Assembly: GCA_965230565.1 (NCBI GenBank)
Contig: CBDDLH010000016.1
Location: 2,418,001-2,482,000 of the forward strand
Length of the DNA: 64,000 nucleotides
Source of the DNA: BCD1 sp965230565
Lineage (GTDB): Bacteria; Bacteroidota; Bacteroidia; Chitinophagales; Saprospiraceae
Direction of reading: 5' to 3'
Below, in pieces: positions 54,608 through 64,000 of the stretch. The translations under genes and the position numbers were made by a program. The notes under the pieces are model-generated. The model did no database searches, had not been told where the DNA came from, and saw nothing but the letters and a program-made list of their open reading frames with translations. Every line of letters begins with the position of its first letter. The first letter of the stretch is position 1.

Positions 54608-56866
54608 TCACTTAATACTCTTCTGCTCCCCCGCATTCACAAAAACGGTATTACCAGTTCTATCATACCCTTCAAAGACTTTAGCTCCATCATGTTTCAA
54701 CAACTCATCATTAAAACCAATAATGGTCAGATCGGCATCGATAGATTTTTCGTTGACGATGGAACGAATCTCTCCGGCTTCTTTTCTGATAATGACTTCC
54801 ACATTGTTCGGGGAAATAGGCAGCTGTCCGGTTTCAATCAGCCCAAACAACCTGTTGCGTTCTTCATCTGCAGTTCCTTCCTGGAAGACTGCAAATATCT
54901 TGATATAACCTTTCCGCCAGTCGCGGTGGCCGAGGATAATGTAGGCCAGCAGGATCATCAGGGTAGCATTCTTAAAGTCCCTCGAAGTGATCCAAAGGTG
55001 AATACTCTGCTTGAGACCGAAAGAACGTTCACTGCTCCCCAGAATGACCACATCAAAATTGACGGATCTCACCAGTTTGAAGTTATCGACGATGTCTTTT
55101 AGGTTCTCCGGATTGTGTTTGGAGTATTCAAGCATCAGGAGGTTATTATCGGTACCGGAAATTCCCGGCAACTGGATCACCTGTGCAATAGCAGAAGTAT
55201 AGGATGGACTGATCAACGTATCAATATAGATATTACTACCGCTGGATTCAGCCATTTGAATCAGCCGCTTTTGCGCTTTGTTCGCTTCGGCCTTGGTGGA
55301 TTTGGAAAGGTAGCCATCAATCTTATGGATGTAAGTTCCAAAACCGTATTTCTGGGAAAGCCACCTAAGGAAATCAAAGGCGGCAAGCCTGTCAAAAGAA
55401 TGCTCGGAAATACAAACAACCGAAGGTCTCCAGCTGGCCGTTTGCTCTTTTTCTGTTTTTTGCAGAAAGACCTGCAGCTGGCGGCTGATCTGGAAGATCA
55501 CTCCCTGGAAGATCACCGCAAGATTCTTCTTGTCCGGATTAAAATAACTGACTCCCAGATAGGTGAGTGTCATAAAAATCAGGGCCAGAATAGCATATCC
55601 GGCATTCATAAAAAACATGAGTCCAAAACAAGCTACTGCCCCAAACAATGAAAGCCACCATCTCGACTTAAAGGTAGGTCTGTACGACGGGTCTGCTGCA
55701 AAATGCTGTAGAAATGATATCAAACACAACGACCCGTAGGTTACCATAAAAAACATGGATATGATCCCCGCCACGGCATTAAGCCCACCGATCAGCACAA
55801 AAACGAAAGCGACAGCAACTGTGATCAAAGTAGCATTAAACGGATCATCCCCTTTTCCTCTTCCGCGAGACAACCAAACGTTCAACTTATTTGAAGGAAT
55901 CAGGTGATCTCGGGCAATGGCCTGCAACGTCCTTGGAGCCACCATTATCGACCCCAATGCAGAGGAAATGGTCGCAGCAGCTAATCCAACCGGGATCAGC
56001 CACCATCCCTGCCAGGCAATATTGGCCATAACCAGTTGGCCGGTATCTGCAAGGTCGGTCGGGCTGGCACTAACACTCAGTTTATAGGTAATGAAAAAGT
56101 AAATGACCATTCCGGAAATGGTTCCGGCCAGCGTACCCATCGGTATAGATCGGCCGGGATTTTTCAGGTCACCAGACAATCCAACCCCGGCAGTCATTCC
56201 CGTAAAAGCAGGGAAGATAACCGCAAAGACGAGGAAAAAGCTCTCTGGATTCCCCCCAAAGTCAGCCAGATTACGGAATGGATCAAAGTTATTATTCATT
56301 CCGTATTCCGTTTGACCAACAAAAAATGCTACCAGCGCCAGGAACAGAATTGCCACGACTATATACAGCATTTTCACACCCAGATCAGCTCCCTTGGTCA
56401 ATACAATAGCTGTCAACAGAAACAAGGCCGGAATACTGACCGTTTGTTTTAACGAAAAAAGGTATTCGATCGTAGGATGAAACTCATAGTTGGCCAGCAG
56501 AAAATCAAATAGAGAAGTGAATGCTTCAGAAAAAGCTATAATATAAAAAGCGACACTGATGGCCTGGGAGAAATATAAAGCTATACCAATAGAAGAGCCT
56601 ATTACCAAACCAAAGGATCGTGAAATAATATAATATTCCCCGCCGCCTTCAACTTTTTGATTGGTGGCAATTTCTGCAATGGCCATCGCTGTAGGAATAG
56701 TCACAGCATGGCCAATTAGAATAATAGCAAGCGTTCCTACAAACCCAACATTACCTACTGCCCAACCGAAACGCAGGAACATGATTGCCCCCAAAATGGT
56801 GGAAATAGCTGTAAAGAATACAGGAGCTGTACCAAACTTCCGCTGCTGGGTCAAAGTTGTACTCAT
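54608..56866 (-). CDS. APC/SLC12-like amino acid or cation-chloride permease
   Basis: The product of about 750 aa starts at ATG 56866 ('MSTTLTQQRKFGTAPVFFTA'), preferred over an ATG 40 codons upstream that adds an unrelated hydrophobic leader. Twelve helices fill the first 480 residues, with 'GAIMFLRFGWAVGNVG' and 'EGGGEYYIISRSFGLVIG', as in SLC12-type transporters. The C-terminal 270 residues form two USP-like nucleotide-binding-like domains ('VVCISEHSFDRLAAFDFLRW', 'VILGSSERSF'). The substrate may be K+/Cl- or amino acids. It sits in the inner membrane. Confidence 0.85.
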   Translation of the reverse strand: MSTTLTQQRKFGTAPVFFTAISTILGAIMFLRFGWAVGNVGFVGTLAIILIGHAVTIPTAMAIAEIATNQKVEGGGEYYIISRSFGLVIGSSIGIALYFSQAISVAFYIIAFSEAFTSLFDFLLANYEFHPTIEYLFSLKQTVSIPALFLLTAIVLTKGADLGVKMLYIVVAILFLALVAFFVGQTEYGMNNNFDPFRNLADFGGNPESFFLVFAVIFPAFTGMTAGVGLSGDLKNPGRSIPMGTLAGTISGMVIYFFITYKLSVSASPTDLADTGQLVMANIAWQGWWLIPVGLAAATISSALGSIMVAPRTLQAIARDHLIPSNKLNVWLSRGRGKGDDPFNATLITVAVAFVFVLIGGLNAVAGIISMFFMVTYGSLCLISFLQHFAADPSYRPTFKSRWWLSLFGAVACFGLMFFMNAGYAILALIFMTLTYLGVSYFNPDKKNLAVIFQGVIFQISRQLQVFLQKTEKEQTASWRPSVVCISEHSFDRLAAFDFLRWLSQKYGFGTYIHKIDGYLSKSTKAEANKAQKRLIQMAESSGSNIYIDTLISPSYTSAIAQVIQLPGISGTDNNLLMLEYSKHNPENLKDIVDNFKLVRSVNFDVVILGSSERSFGLKQSIHLWITSRDFKNATLMILLAYIILGHRDWRKGYIKIFAVFQEGTADEERNRLFGLIETGQLPISPNNVEVIIRKEAGEIRSIVNEKSIDADLTIIGFNDELLKHDGAKVFEGYDRTGNTVFVNAGEQKSIK

Positions 56867-56999
56867 GCCACTAATGGTATTTATTCCGGCAATATAAAAA
56901 GTATTGGTGACAATGTAGTAGAGATAAAGGATTATCCAAAAATGAATTGGACAAACGATGAATTTTGACGGACGGGCTTGCCGCAAGTGTATGGTTATT

Positions 57000-57305
57000 T
57001 ATTCAGGTAACGGGTTGCGGGTTAAGGTTTATAATTTTATAGAAGCAATCCTTTTTCCTTTGGGAGGATAAGCAAAAAAATCAGTTACCATGATCAAACT
57101 CGCAACCTGCAACCCGAACACATAACACGCAACTTAGATAAGTAAAGAAAATCTTATTTTTCGACTATTCCCCACCAAGGGAGGGGGCTTTCCACCGAAA
57201 AATTTGGCTAATGCCAAACCAGATTTTCAAACAATATCAAACGGCGCAGCCATCAAACATGACCAGCCCCGAAGGAGGTGGTTTTAAACGGGCGAAGCCC
57301 GCAAT
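57000..57305. other. Intergenic repeats-rich spacer
   Basis: About 300 bp holding degenerate repeats of the gggttgcgggtt / caacccgcaac type and tcaaac-rich sequence. No gene is supported. Confidence 0.45.
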
Positions 57306-57345
57306 AAAAAAAACTCCCGAACCTTGACCGGCACGGGAGTTTTTG
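57306..57345 (-). terminator. Terminator after the DUF4290 gene
   Basis: The hairpin aaaactcccg...cgggagtttt with a 14-nt loop and flanking A/T runs lies 33 bp after the stop on the minus strand. Its symmetry could serve both strands. Confidence 0.88.
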
Positions 57346-57377
57346 ATGAGAACAATTTGATCTCAATATAATTCAAA

Positions 57378-58100
57378 TTATTTACGTCTTCTTCTATCTC
57401 CACCATTGCGGCCTCCGCCCTTGGACTTATAACCGTTACCGTTTCTGCCGGAGCGACCTGAGGAACGTCCGGAGTGACGACCACCAGAAGATCTTCCACC
57501 ACGCTTATTACTTGAGGAACTTTTTTTACTCAGATAGCTGGATAAATTATCGATAGGCACATCTGCGGGAATAACCAGCTTACCATCTGAAAGAGATAAC
57601 AGATCTCCTTTAATAACCTCGTCGCTGACATAAAGGTCTTTGTTCCAGGTAATAAAAGCCAGTTTCATATACGAACCAATCACAGCCACAAAACCATCCC
57701 GTTTGGGACCTTCCGGCATTGACAATGCCTTTTCAATGAGTTGTTGTACATTTTGTCCGTAATGGCGGAACTTGGCATTTGAATTGGCATAACCAAGGCG
57801 ATCAGGCTGTTTTCGCTCATCTTCTGGAGTGGGTTTTTTGCCACCAGGAGGATTTACTTCAATTTCGTATTTGGCGATCCGGAAAAAATGCTTCCACAAT
57901 TTTTCGTTATAATCTTCAAGGTTTTTACTTTGAGGATTCATCTGCATCATTAAACGGGTTATTCGTTCAGCAAACTTCTGTCGCTCCTCGTCATCCTTTA
58001 TCTCTCTGGCATGATTGATCAAATTCTGTACGTGCCTGCCGTATTCAGGAATTATGAGGTTCTCTCTATCGGAGTTATACTCCAAATCTATCTCTTTCAT
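57378..58100 (-). CDS. DUF4290 domain-containing protein
   Basis: The 240-aa product matches the Bacteroidota-specific DUF4290: 'LIIPEYGRHVQNLINHAREI', 'MMQMNPQSKNLEDYNEKLWKHF' split by a short gap, and 'GSYMKLAFITWNK'. The last 50 residues are a Ser/Gly/Arg-rich disordered tail ('GGRSSGGRHSGRSSGRSG'), which may bind nucleic acid. The function is unknown. It is the last gene after glmS on the same strand (63-bp gap), probably one transcript closed by the terminator at 57306-57345. Confidence 0.92.
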   Translation of the reverse strand: MKEIDLEYNSDRENLIIPEYGRHVQNLINHAREIKDDEERQKFAERITRLMMQMNPQSKNLEDYNEKLWKHFFRIAKYEIEVNPPGGKKPTPEDERKQPDRLGYANSNAKFRHYGQNVQQLIEKALSMPEGPKRDGFVAVIGSYMKLAFITWNKDLYVSDEVIKGDLLSLSDGKLVIPADVPIDNLSSYLSKKSSSSNKRGGRSSGGRHSGRSSGRSGRNGNGYKSKGGGRNGGDRRRRK

Positions 58101-58163
58101 TATTAAAAAATTATCTGATAAAGGTCAGAAAGCAAGGTTTCTGCTCCTTTGAAAATTATTGAA

Positions 58164-60011
58164 TTATTCTACCGTCACTGATTTCGCCAGGTTTCTCGGC
58201 TGGTCCACATTACATCCCCTCATAACTGCAATATGATAGGATAGCAATTGCAATGGAATTACCGACAATAAAGGTGTTAAAGGTTCAAGGGTATCAGGAA
58301 TCTCAATGGTATGATCAGCAATTTTACTGATGGTTTCATCGCCTTCTGTAACGATGGCAACAACATAACCTTTTCTGGCTTTTACTTCCTGAATATTTGT
58401 GACGATCTTTTCGTAAGCGCTCTTGTTGTTGGCAATCACGAAAACCGGCATTTGTTCATCGATAAGGGCGATTGGCCCGTGTTTCATTTCTGCTGCCGGA
58501 TAGCCTTCAGCGTGAATATACGATATTTCTTTTAATTTCAGGGCACCTTCGAGAGCAACAGGGAAATTATACCCTCTTCCAAGGTAGAGTGCATTTTGCC
58601 TGTCTTTAATTTCTGAGGCGATATATTCTATATGGGCATCGTTACTTTCTAACACTTTTGCAACCTTTGAAGGAATAGTTTCCAGCTCAGCCAGAAGCTC
58701 TTGAAAGTAGGTCTCTTCAATGGTATTTCTTTTTTTGGCTATTACCAATGCCATAAGCGTCAGCAAAGTTACCTGTCCGGTAAAGGCCTTTGTCGAAGCT
58801 ACTCCGATCTCCGGCCCGGCATGAATATAGGAACCGGCATCCGTCAATCGTGCGATGGAACTACCTACCACATTGACTATCCCAAGGGTTAATGCTCCCT
58901 TTTCTTTAGCCAGTTCGAGAGCGGCAAGTGTATCTGCCGTTTCTCCTGACTGGGAAATTGCTATGACCACATCCCTGTCTGTAAGGATTGGATTCCGATA
59001 TCTCAATTCAGAGGCATATTCTACTTCCACCGGCATTCTGGCCAATTCTTCAAACAAGTACTCCCCTATCAGCCCTGAATGCCAGGAAGTTCCGCAGGCA
59101 GCGATGATGATCCGCTGTGCATTGGCCAATCTGTCGATACAATCCTCGATCCCTCCAAGTTTGATCAATGACTCCTCAGCATTTATGCGTCCTCTCATAC
59201 CATCGGCAATGGTATTGGGTTGTTCGTGTATCTCTTTAAGCATGAAATGATCATATCCACCCTTTTCCAGGGCTTCCAGTTTCATATCCAGCTCATGAAC
59301 AAATGGCGCCTGAGTCTCATTGCTGAAAATCGTCTTGATAGCCAGTTCACCTCCTTTGGTAATGACGGCCATCTCTTCATCTCCCAGATAAATAACCTTG
59401 TTGGTATATTCTACAAGTGGTGTAGCATCAGAGGCGATAAAAAAGTCTTCATTTTTTCCAACACCGATAACCAGTGGACTACTTTTTTTGGCAGCGACCA
59501 GTTTATTGGGATCATTTTTGTCCATGACCACAATGGCATAAGCCCCTACCACTCTTTGAAGTGCCACTCTCACTGCTTCTTCAAGGCTAAGGTTTTCTCT
59601 TTTCTGGAACTCTTCAACAAGGTGAACCAACACCTCCGTGTCTGTTTCTGAAACAAATTGATGTCCCTCTTTTTCCAGGGCAGTCTTTAAAGAAGCATAA
59701 TTTTCTATGATCCCATTGTGAACCAAAACGAGGTTACCATTTCCTGATGGATGAGGGTGAGCATTGACATCATTGGGTTCCCCGTGGGTGGCCCAGCGGG
59801 TGTGACCGATTCCTACATGGGCATCCAGAGATTTTCCGGAAGTAAACTCTTCCAATCCGGCCACCTTACCCTGTTTCTTATAAATATTAAAGCCTCCATT
59901 CAGCAAAGCAATCCCTGCACTGTCATATCCACGATATTCCAGTCTCTTTAAACCTTTAATAAGAACCGGGAAAGCCTGCATCTCTCCAAGATAGGCAACA
60001 ATTCCACACAT
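58164..60011 (-). CDS. glmS: Glutamine-fructose-6-phosphate aminotransferase (isomerizing)
   Basis: The 615-aa enzyme begins 'MCGIVAYLG' with catalytic Cys2 of the class II glutaminase domain, then 'GIGHTRWATHGEPN'. Two SIS isomerase domains follow ('AACGTSWHSGLIGEYLFE', 'ISQSGETADTLAAL', 'GRGYNFPVALEGALKLKEIS') and the C-terminal 'LAKSVTVE' is canonical. It makes glucosamine 6-phosphate for cell-wall and lipopolysaccharide synthesis. No glmS ribozyme is visible upstream. DUF4290 is encoded downstream. Confidence 0.98.
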   Translation of the reverse strand: MCGIVAYLGEMQAFPVLIKGLKRLEYRGYDSAGIALLNGGFNIYKKQGKVAGLEEFTSGKSLDAHVGIGHTRWATHGEPNDVNAHPHPSGNGNLVLVHNGIIENYASLKTALEKEGHQFVSETDTEVLVHLVEEFQKRENLSLEEAVRVALQRVVGAYAIVVMDKNDPNKLVAAKKSSPLVIGVGKNEDFFIASDATPLVEYTNKVIYLGDEEMAVITKGGELAIKTIFSNETQAPFVHELDMKLEALEKGGYDHFMLKEIHEQPNTIADGMRGRINAEESLIKLGGIEDCIDRLANAQRIIIAACGTSWHSGLIGEYLFEELARMPVEVEYASELRYRNPILTDRDVVIAISQSGETADTLAALELAKEKGALTLGIVNVVGSSIARLTDAGSYIHAGPEIGVASTKAFTGQVTLLTLMALVIAKKRNTIEETYFQELLAELETIPSKVAKVLESNDAHIEYIASEIKDRQNALYLGRGYNFPVALEGALKLKEISYIHAEGYPAAEMKHGPIALIDEQMPVFVIANNKSAYEKIVTNIQEVKARKGYVVAIVTEGDETISKIADHTIEIPDTLEPLTPLLSVIPLQLLSYHIAVMRGCNVDQPRNLAKSVTVE

Positions 60012-60107
60012 GATTGAATAGCGTTTTTTGTAGGCTTGCTTAAAGCATCACCACGGGTTAATTATTGAGTGTTCTATAAAGGCAACGCCGGAATCACCAA
60101 AAAGATT

Positions 60108-61490
60108 TTATTGTTTGGTGAAATACAAATTTATTTTCACTGGATATTGTTCATGAGCACCTCCATAAATAGCTACCTGACCTTGAGAAAAAGCCCTTCT
60201 GTATGTAGTGAGGTATAAGGTTGCTGGTGCAATACCGTCGATCATATCCTGCATGTGATTCGAAATATTAATGATATACTTATCGGGTTCGCCATCCACT
60301 CCTTCCTCTATTGTCCCCCCATATTCGGCATCGAGGTCAGATGCCAGTGAAACATCATCAATCACTTCCAAATCCCCGTCTTCTGTCTTAGTTGAGATAA
60401 CAATACGGCCAACCGGACCATGATCATCATAATCTACGCCAGGTACATCTGCAATGGTCAGAACAAGCTCGGCCTTATTCACTATCAAGCCTTTATTTTC
60501 TGTTACATAAGGAAGCTCAAGTACCGTATATAAGCCCTCCATCCCCTGCATGAAAGTCAAGGTGTCCGGTTCCGTTTTATCAATATATTCATTGACAGGC
60601 GCTCCGAAATGATCATTTTTCAATCCTGAAGCCTTAAACCTGTAGGCATTAAAAGGAAAACGATATTGGATCGTATCTCCTGTTCCGGCAATGGCAGGAG
60701 ACATGTATAAATATATTCCTGCGATAGCATCACTTCCTGAAGAAAGCAAGTCAAGCGCCAGCAGACCGTTATTTTCCGAAACGGGCTCAATGGCCAAACC
60801 AGGGAAAAACGCCACAAAGGAGCTATCCGTTTCATAAACCGTCGTATCGGCATCTAAAAATTTCTGCCCAAAAGCGTCAGGCAACTTTAAACGGAAATGC
60901 GCAAAAGTTACCGTATCTATACCGAGAGAATAATCAAAAACTGAGAGACTGTCAATTCTAGGTTTTATCTCATAAATGGTTTCTCCCGGGAAACCAATGG
61001 CATCAGGGTCTGTTAGAAACTCCTGATTGGAATAGATCTCTTCTAAAGGATCCCGGTAATCTACTATTTGGGAAAGCTTAACTACGAATGGTTGCCCGTC
61101 GTAAATATTACCGTAAAAATAGTTGGAGTCCAGCCCCATGACCAGAACCGTTGAATCCAGCACCAGATCTTCGAACTCAGGTCTGAGAACCGTCAACCCG
61201 GAAGCTGTTCTGTACATCCCGACCTGACCGTAAAAGGATGCAGTGGATCGCCCAAAATAAGGATCATTATAATCCCCCAGCAAATATCCGTCCAGCAAGG
61301 AAAGGTAGGAATAAGTTCTTACCGAATCCCCTTTAATGGTAGTGGTTTTAATTGTAATAGTATCTGTAAAATCAGCCTCGATAAGATCTTCATCAAGTAA
61401 TTCAGAACCAATTTCGGTAGGATCGATACAAGCAGGTATCAAAAGCAGCACCAGAGCGATGGAAAAAAAAGCAGCAATGTAATGTTTCAT
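60108..61490 (-). CDS. DUF4270 lipoprotein
   Basis: The 460-aa product has lipobox 'LLIPAC' (Cys about 21) followed by 'IDPTEIGSELLDEDL' and 'YLLGDYNDPYFGRSTASFYG', the DUF4270 hallmarks. The remainder is beta-rich and ends 'YPVKINLYFTKQ'. The family is Bacteroidota-specific, envelope-located and of unknown role. The neighbourhood glmS/DUF4270/glycogen synthase-like/panC is conserved in this phylum to my knowledge. Confidence 0.9.
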   Translation of the reverse strand: MKHYIAAFFSIALVLLLIPACIDPTEIGSELLDEDLIEADFTDTITIKTTTIKGDSVRTYSYLSLLDGYLLGDYNDPYFGRSTASFYGQVGMYRTASGLTVLRPEFEDLVLDSTVLVMGLDSNYFYGNIYDGQPFVVKLSQIVDYRDPLEEIYSNQEFLTDPDAIGFPGETIYEIKPRIDSLSVFDYSLGIDTVTFAHFRLKLPDAFGQKFLDADTTVYETDSSFVAFFPGLAIEPVSENNGLLALDLLSSGSDAIAGIYLYMSPAIAGTGDTIQYRFPFNAYRFKASGLKNDHFGAPVNEYIDKTEPDTLTFMQGMEGLYTVLELPYVTENKGLIVNKAELVLTIADVPGVDYDDHGPVGRIVISTKTEDGDLEVIDDVSLASDLDAEYGGTIEEGVDGEPDKYIINISNHMQDMIDGIAPATLYLTTYRRAFSQGQVAIYGGAHEQYPVKINLYFTKQ

Positions 61491-61611
61491 TGATTACCAG
61501 TTAAATGCACCCTAAAAAGCCTTAAGGTGCAAGCACGTCAAATAATGGTAATGACACAACGGTCATTACAAAATTCAGTTTTATAAATTGTGGGAATAAT
61601 CACGCCTCAAA

Positions 61612-62430
61612 TCAACCTTCTACTTCTTCTTCCTGGACTAGTTTATTGTAAAAATCAATATAATCCGCCAGATAATCTTCTCCTGCTTCCAAGACAGGAA
61701 GTTCACTACCTTCAGCAATTTCCTTTACTACATCCCCCATTGATTCAGAACCAATGATCACACCATCAGAAGAATGAATAGCACCTTTAGTTAAGGTCAC
61801 CTTCGAGCCGTTTTTATAAGCCTCAAGGTCTTCACCTTCGAGGTTGTTGATAGAAGCCTTTTCAAAAAAGCTTTCATCAAAAGTCTTGGAAATTTTGTCG
61901 TCATAAGCGGAATAAACAACCTTTGAATGCTGGAAAAGCGGTTCTGTTTTATACGCTTCTTTAATAAACAAAGGAATCAAACTTGTCATCCAGCCATGGC
62001 AATGGATAATATCAGGCGGCCAACCGAATTTTTTAACGGTTTCAACAACTCCTTTGCAAAAGAAAACCATCCTGTCCATATTATCCTCAAATGGCTTACC
62101 ATCCTCATCTTCAAACATAGCTTTACGTTTGAAAAAATCTTCGTTATCGAGGAAATATACCTGAATTCTGGCCTCTGGCAAAGAAGCAACTTTTATGATC
62201 AATGGGTAGTCATCGTCATCCACAATAATATTCATTCCGGACAAACGAACCACCTCGTGTAAGCGGTGTCTTCTTTCATTAATGACTCCAAACCGGGGCA
62301 TCAACAATCGAATTTCCATTCCATTTTCGTGTGCGTATTGGGGTAGTTTTCTTGCAATTTCACTTACTTCAGAAAGAGCAGTATAAGGCTGCATTTCCTG
62401 AGTAACAATCAACACTTTCTTTTTACTCAT
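61612..62430 (-). CDS. Glycogen/starch synthase-like protein (N-terminal half only)
   Basis: The 272-aa product matches only the GT5 N-terminal half: 'KVLIVTQEMQPYTALSEVSE', 'RLLMPRFGVINERRHRLHEV', 'IQVYFLDNEDFF' and 'PDIIHCHGWMTSLIPLFIKE'. The C-terminal GT-B domain of normal glycogen synthases (about 480 aa) is absent. This short form is common in Bacteroidota and not an obvious truncation here, since the gene ends cleanly. Enzymatic activity is uncertain. It is divergent from panC. Confidence 0.85.
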   Translation of the reverse strand: MSKKKVLIVTQEMQPYTALSEVSEIARKLPQYAHENGMEIRLLMPRFGVINERRHRLHEVVRLSGMNIIVDDDDYPLIIKVASLPEARIQVYFLDNEDFFKRKAMFEDEDGKPFEDNMDRMVFFCKGVVETVKKFGWPPDIIHCHGWMTSLIPLFIKEAYKTEPLFQHSKVVYSAYDDKISKTFDESFFEKASINNLEGEDLEAYKNGSKVTLTKGAIHSSDGVIIGSESMGDVVKEIAEGSELPVLEAGEDYLADYIDFYNKLVQEEEVEG

Positions 62431-62651
62431 TTCAAATTGTTATTTTTTGCGATAACCAGAATTCCCCTAATTTTAAGGAGCCTAATCGCATTAATACCTC
62501 ATTCTTAGGAGAATAAGGCCACAAAATTAGCAAAAAATGGTGACTTTTTCATATTTCTCTCTTCCTTAATTGGCTGATTGTAAAAATAACTATCTTTGAC
62601 CGAAATTTTGCCCGCCTCAAAAAACAAGGATAAATCCAGACTATCAGAGAT

Positions 62652-63506
62652 ATGTTTATTTTCAAAAAGACAGAAGATCTAAGAAACTTTTTACAACAAA
62701 AAAACAATGTTACCCGTGATATCGGCTTTGTTCCGACCATGGGAGCCTTACACGAAGGACATTTATCATTGATCCGCATGTCAAAATCAAGCAATAGCCT
62801 TTGCATTTGCAGTATTTTCGTCAATCCCACACAATTCAATCAGACCGCTGATCTCCAGAAATATCCGAGAACTACGAGCAAAGACATTAGCCTTTTGGCA
62901 AAGGTTGGTTGCGATGTGCTTTTTTTACCCGATGAATCAGAAATCTACCCGCAGGATCTTGACACCAGGGTTGAGATTGACATGAAAGGACTGGACACGG
63001 TTATGGAAGGTAAATTTCGCCCCGGACATTTCGCCGGAGTTGTACAGGTAGTAAAAAGGCTGTTAGACATCACAGAACCCACTCATTTATATATGGGACA
63101 AAAAGATTTTCAGCAATTTTCTATCATCAAACATATGATCAGAGAGCTGGATTTGCCGGTCAAGCTGGTCATGGCCCCTACCGTCAGAGCAGAAAACGGA
63201 TTAGCCAAAAGCTCCAGAAATGAAAGACTCACTCCTGAACAAAAAGAGCAAGCCAGTATTATTTATAAGACACTCTCCGCGGCCGGAAACGTCCTCCTAA
63301 GAAACCCCATAGCTACTATCGAAGCCGACGCCATTAAAACTTTGAGTATTCCTGGTTTTAAACCCGAATATTTCGATATTGTAGACGGTAATACCCTCCA
63401 ACCCGTTAAAGATGTCAGGGATACCGATTGGATAGTAGCCTGCACGGCCGTCTGGGCAGGAGATGTCCGCCTGATTGACAACATGGTCCTGAAGGACGAG
63501 GGCTGA
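62652..63506 (+). CDS. panC: Pantothenate synthetase (pantoate-beta-alanine ligase)
   Basis: The 284-aa enzyme has 'GFVPTMGALHEGHLSLI' (HIGH-like ATP motif), 'SIFVNPTQFNQTADLQKYPR' split around the pantoate site, 'GKFRPGHFAGVVQVVKRL', 'GQKDFQQFSII' and 'KSSRNERLT' (the KMSKS-like loop). It joins pantoate and beta-alanine in CoA synthesis. panD, often the next gene in this phylum, is missing here; the flippase-like gene follows 72 bp later. Confidence 0.97.
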   Translation: MFIFKKTEDLRNFLQQKNNVTRDIGFVPTMGALHEGHLSLIRMSKSSNSLCICSIFVNPTQFNQTADLQKYPRTTSKDISLLAKVGCDVLFLPDESEIYPQDLDTRVEIDMKGLDTVMEGKFRPGHFAGVVQVVKRLLDITEPTHLYMGQKDFQQFSIIKHMIRELDLPVKLVMAPTVRAENGLAKSSRNERLTPEQKEQASIIYKTLSAAGNVLLRNPIATIEADAIKTLSIPGFKPEYFDIVDGNTLQPVKDVRDTDWIVACTAVWAGDVRLIDNMVLKDEG

Positions 63507-63578
63507 AAAAATGCAAATTGTAACTATAGCTCCAAATCTTTATCCATTTGAACCTATCTCTTTGAAAAAACTAAAACT

Positions 63579-64000
63579 TTGAAAAAGCAACTGATCAATA
63601 TTGTAAAATTCGCTTTGTTCGTTGGCATAGGAGTAGTGATCCTTTTCCTGGTTTATCGCTATCAGAATGAAGCCTATATGGCTGAGTGTGAGCTCAGAGG
63701 CATCCCTGAAGCTGAATGCAGCCTTATGGATAAGGTGATCTCAGACTTCAAAGGGGCCAATTACTTTTGGATATTACTGGTTCTCATCGCCTTTACAGTA
63801 AGTAATATCAGTCGGGCCATCAGATGGAATATGTTGTTGAAACCGTTGGGGTATCAACCCAGGCTTATCAATTCATTCCTTTCGGTGGTGCTGGGTTATT
63901 TTGCCAACCTCGGTTTCCCGCGAATGGGTGAAATTGTGAGGCCGGCTACCCTATCACGCTATGAGAAAATTCCACTCGAAAATGCATTGGGAACTATCGT
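63579..64000 (+). CDS. Flippase-like (LPG synthase transmembrane) protein, partial
   Basis: The frame starts at TTG 63579 and runs off the window; 140 residues are visible. A membrane anchor (about 10-27) precedes a second helix (about 64-78), then 'RAIRWNMLLKPLGYQP' and 'VVLGYFANLGFPRMGEIVRP', the conserved motifs of the lysylphosphatidylglycerol-synthase-TM (UPF0104) family. These proteins translocate or modify lipids. The specific role is unknown. The gene is probably co-transcribed with panC. Confidence 0.88.
   Translation, partial: MKKQLINIVKFALFVGIGVVILFLVYRYQNEAYMAECELRGIPEAECSLMDKVISDFKGANYFWILLVLIAFTVSNISRAIRWNMLLKPLGYQPRLINSFLSVVLGYFANLGFPRMGEIVRPATLSRYEKIPLENALGTI

Noticed and set aside
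54379..54615. Open frame of 78 codons on the plus strand
   Set aside because: No recognisable features; it overlaps the end of the convergent permease gene and a heptamer repeat.
59900..60107. glmS ribozyme upstream of glmS
   Set aside because: The short leader has none of the conserved core sequence of the ribozyme.

Overview
The window looks like a chromosomal segment of a Bacteroidota bacterium, most likely a member of the Saprospiria (Lewinella/Haliscomenobacter-like). The evidence is a SusC/SusD pair, DUF4290, DUF4270 and DUF4783 proteins, a short glycogen-synthase-like protein divergent from panC, a metX-metZ operon behind a SAM-I riboswitch, an EAD11-type effector-associated domain, and AT-rich intergenic regions with many small palindromes. 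No replication or rRNA genes are present. The genus is an inference.

Layout. (1) 1-4.15 kb: a membrane protein, then a minus-strand group of an EAD11 transmembrane protein, a secreted PKD/barrel-like protein and a small outer-membrane barrel. (2) 4.29-4.56 kb: three tRNA genes (His-like, Val, Gly); the His one carries a 22-nt insertion in its T-arm. (3) 4.83-14.25 kb: a compact five-gene minus-strand operon: LCAT-like lipase, transglutaminase-like cysteine protein, STAND-type ATPase, a very large winged-helix/TPR protein and a 591-aa protein. The last two end in soluble copies of the FlhA/SctV (FHIPEP) cytoplasmic export-gate domain with no membrane part. I consider this the most novel system in the window. 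(4) 14.6-18.4 kb: an accessory junk zone with a perfect 12 x 16-bp tandem array, a truncated contractile-injection tube gene, a complete sheath gene, degenerate tRNA-like genes with palindromic T-arm insertions, and two MITE-like elements.

(5) 18.5-27.1 kb: housekeeping genes: lipoprotein, MarC, TauE/SafE permease, methylmalonyl-CoA epimerase, GT4 glycosyltransferase, DUF4783, CdsA, CPBP protease, PdxJ. (6) 27.7-34.5 kb: SusC/SusD transport pair, DUF3179-like lipoprotein, MscS channel. (7) 34.8-37.25 kb: metX-metZ methionine operon under a SAM-I riboswitch. (8) 37.7-47 kb: SDR, HAD phosphatase, beta-lactamase-fold hydrolase, CehA/McbA-type PHP hydrolase and several secreted proteins of unknown function. 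(9) 47.3-64 kb: S9 dipeptidyl peptidase, YbjQ, Lnt, an HD-PycTM protein, an APC/SLC12 permease, DUF4290, GlmS, DUF4270, glycogen-synthase-like protein, PanC and the start of a flippase-like membrane protein.

How the genes may work together. The five-gene operon has the composition of an NTP-dependent conflict or signalling system: two candidate hydrolytic effectors, an ATPase switch, a TPR sensor and a possible ring-forming scaffold borrowed from the type III export gate. Its function is inferred from family composition only. The neighbouring sheath/tube fragment is probably a broken remnant of a contractile injection system, and I see no evidence that it still works.
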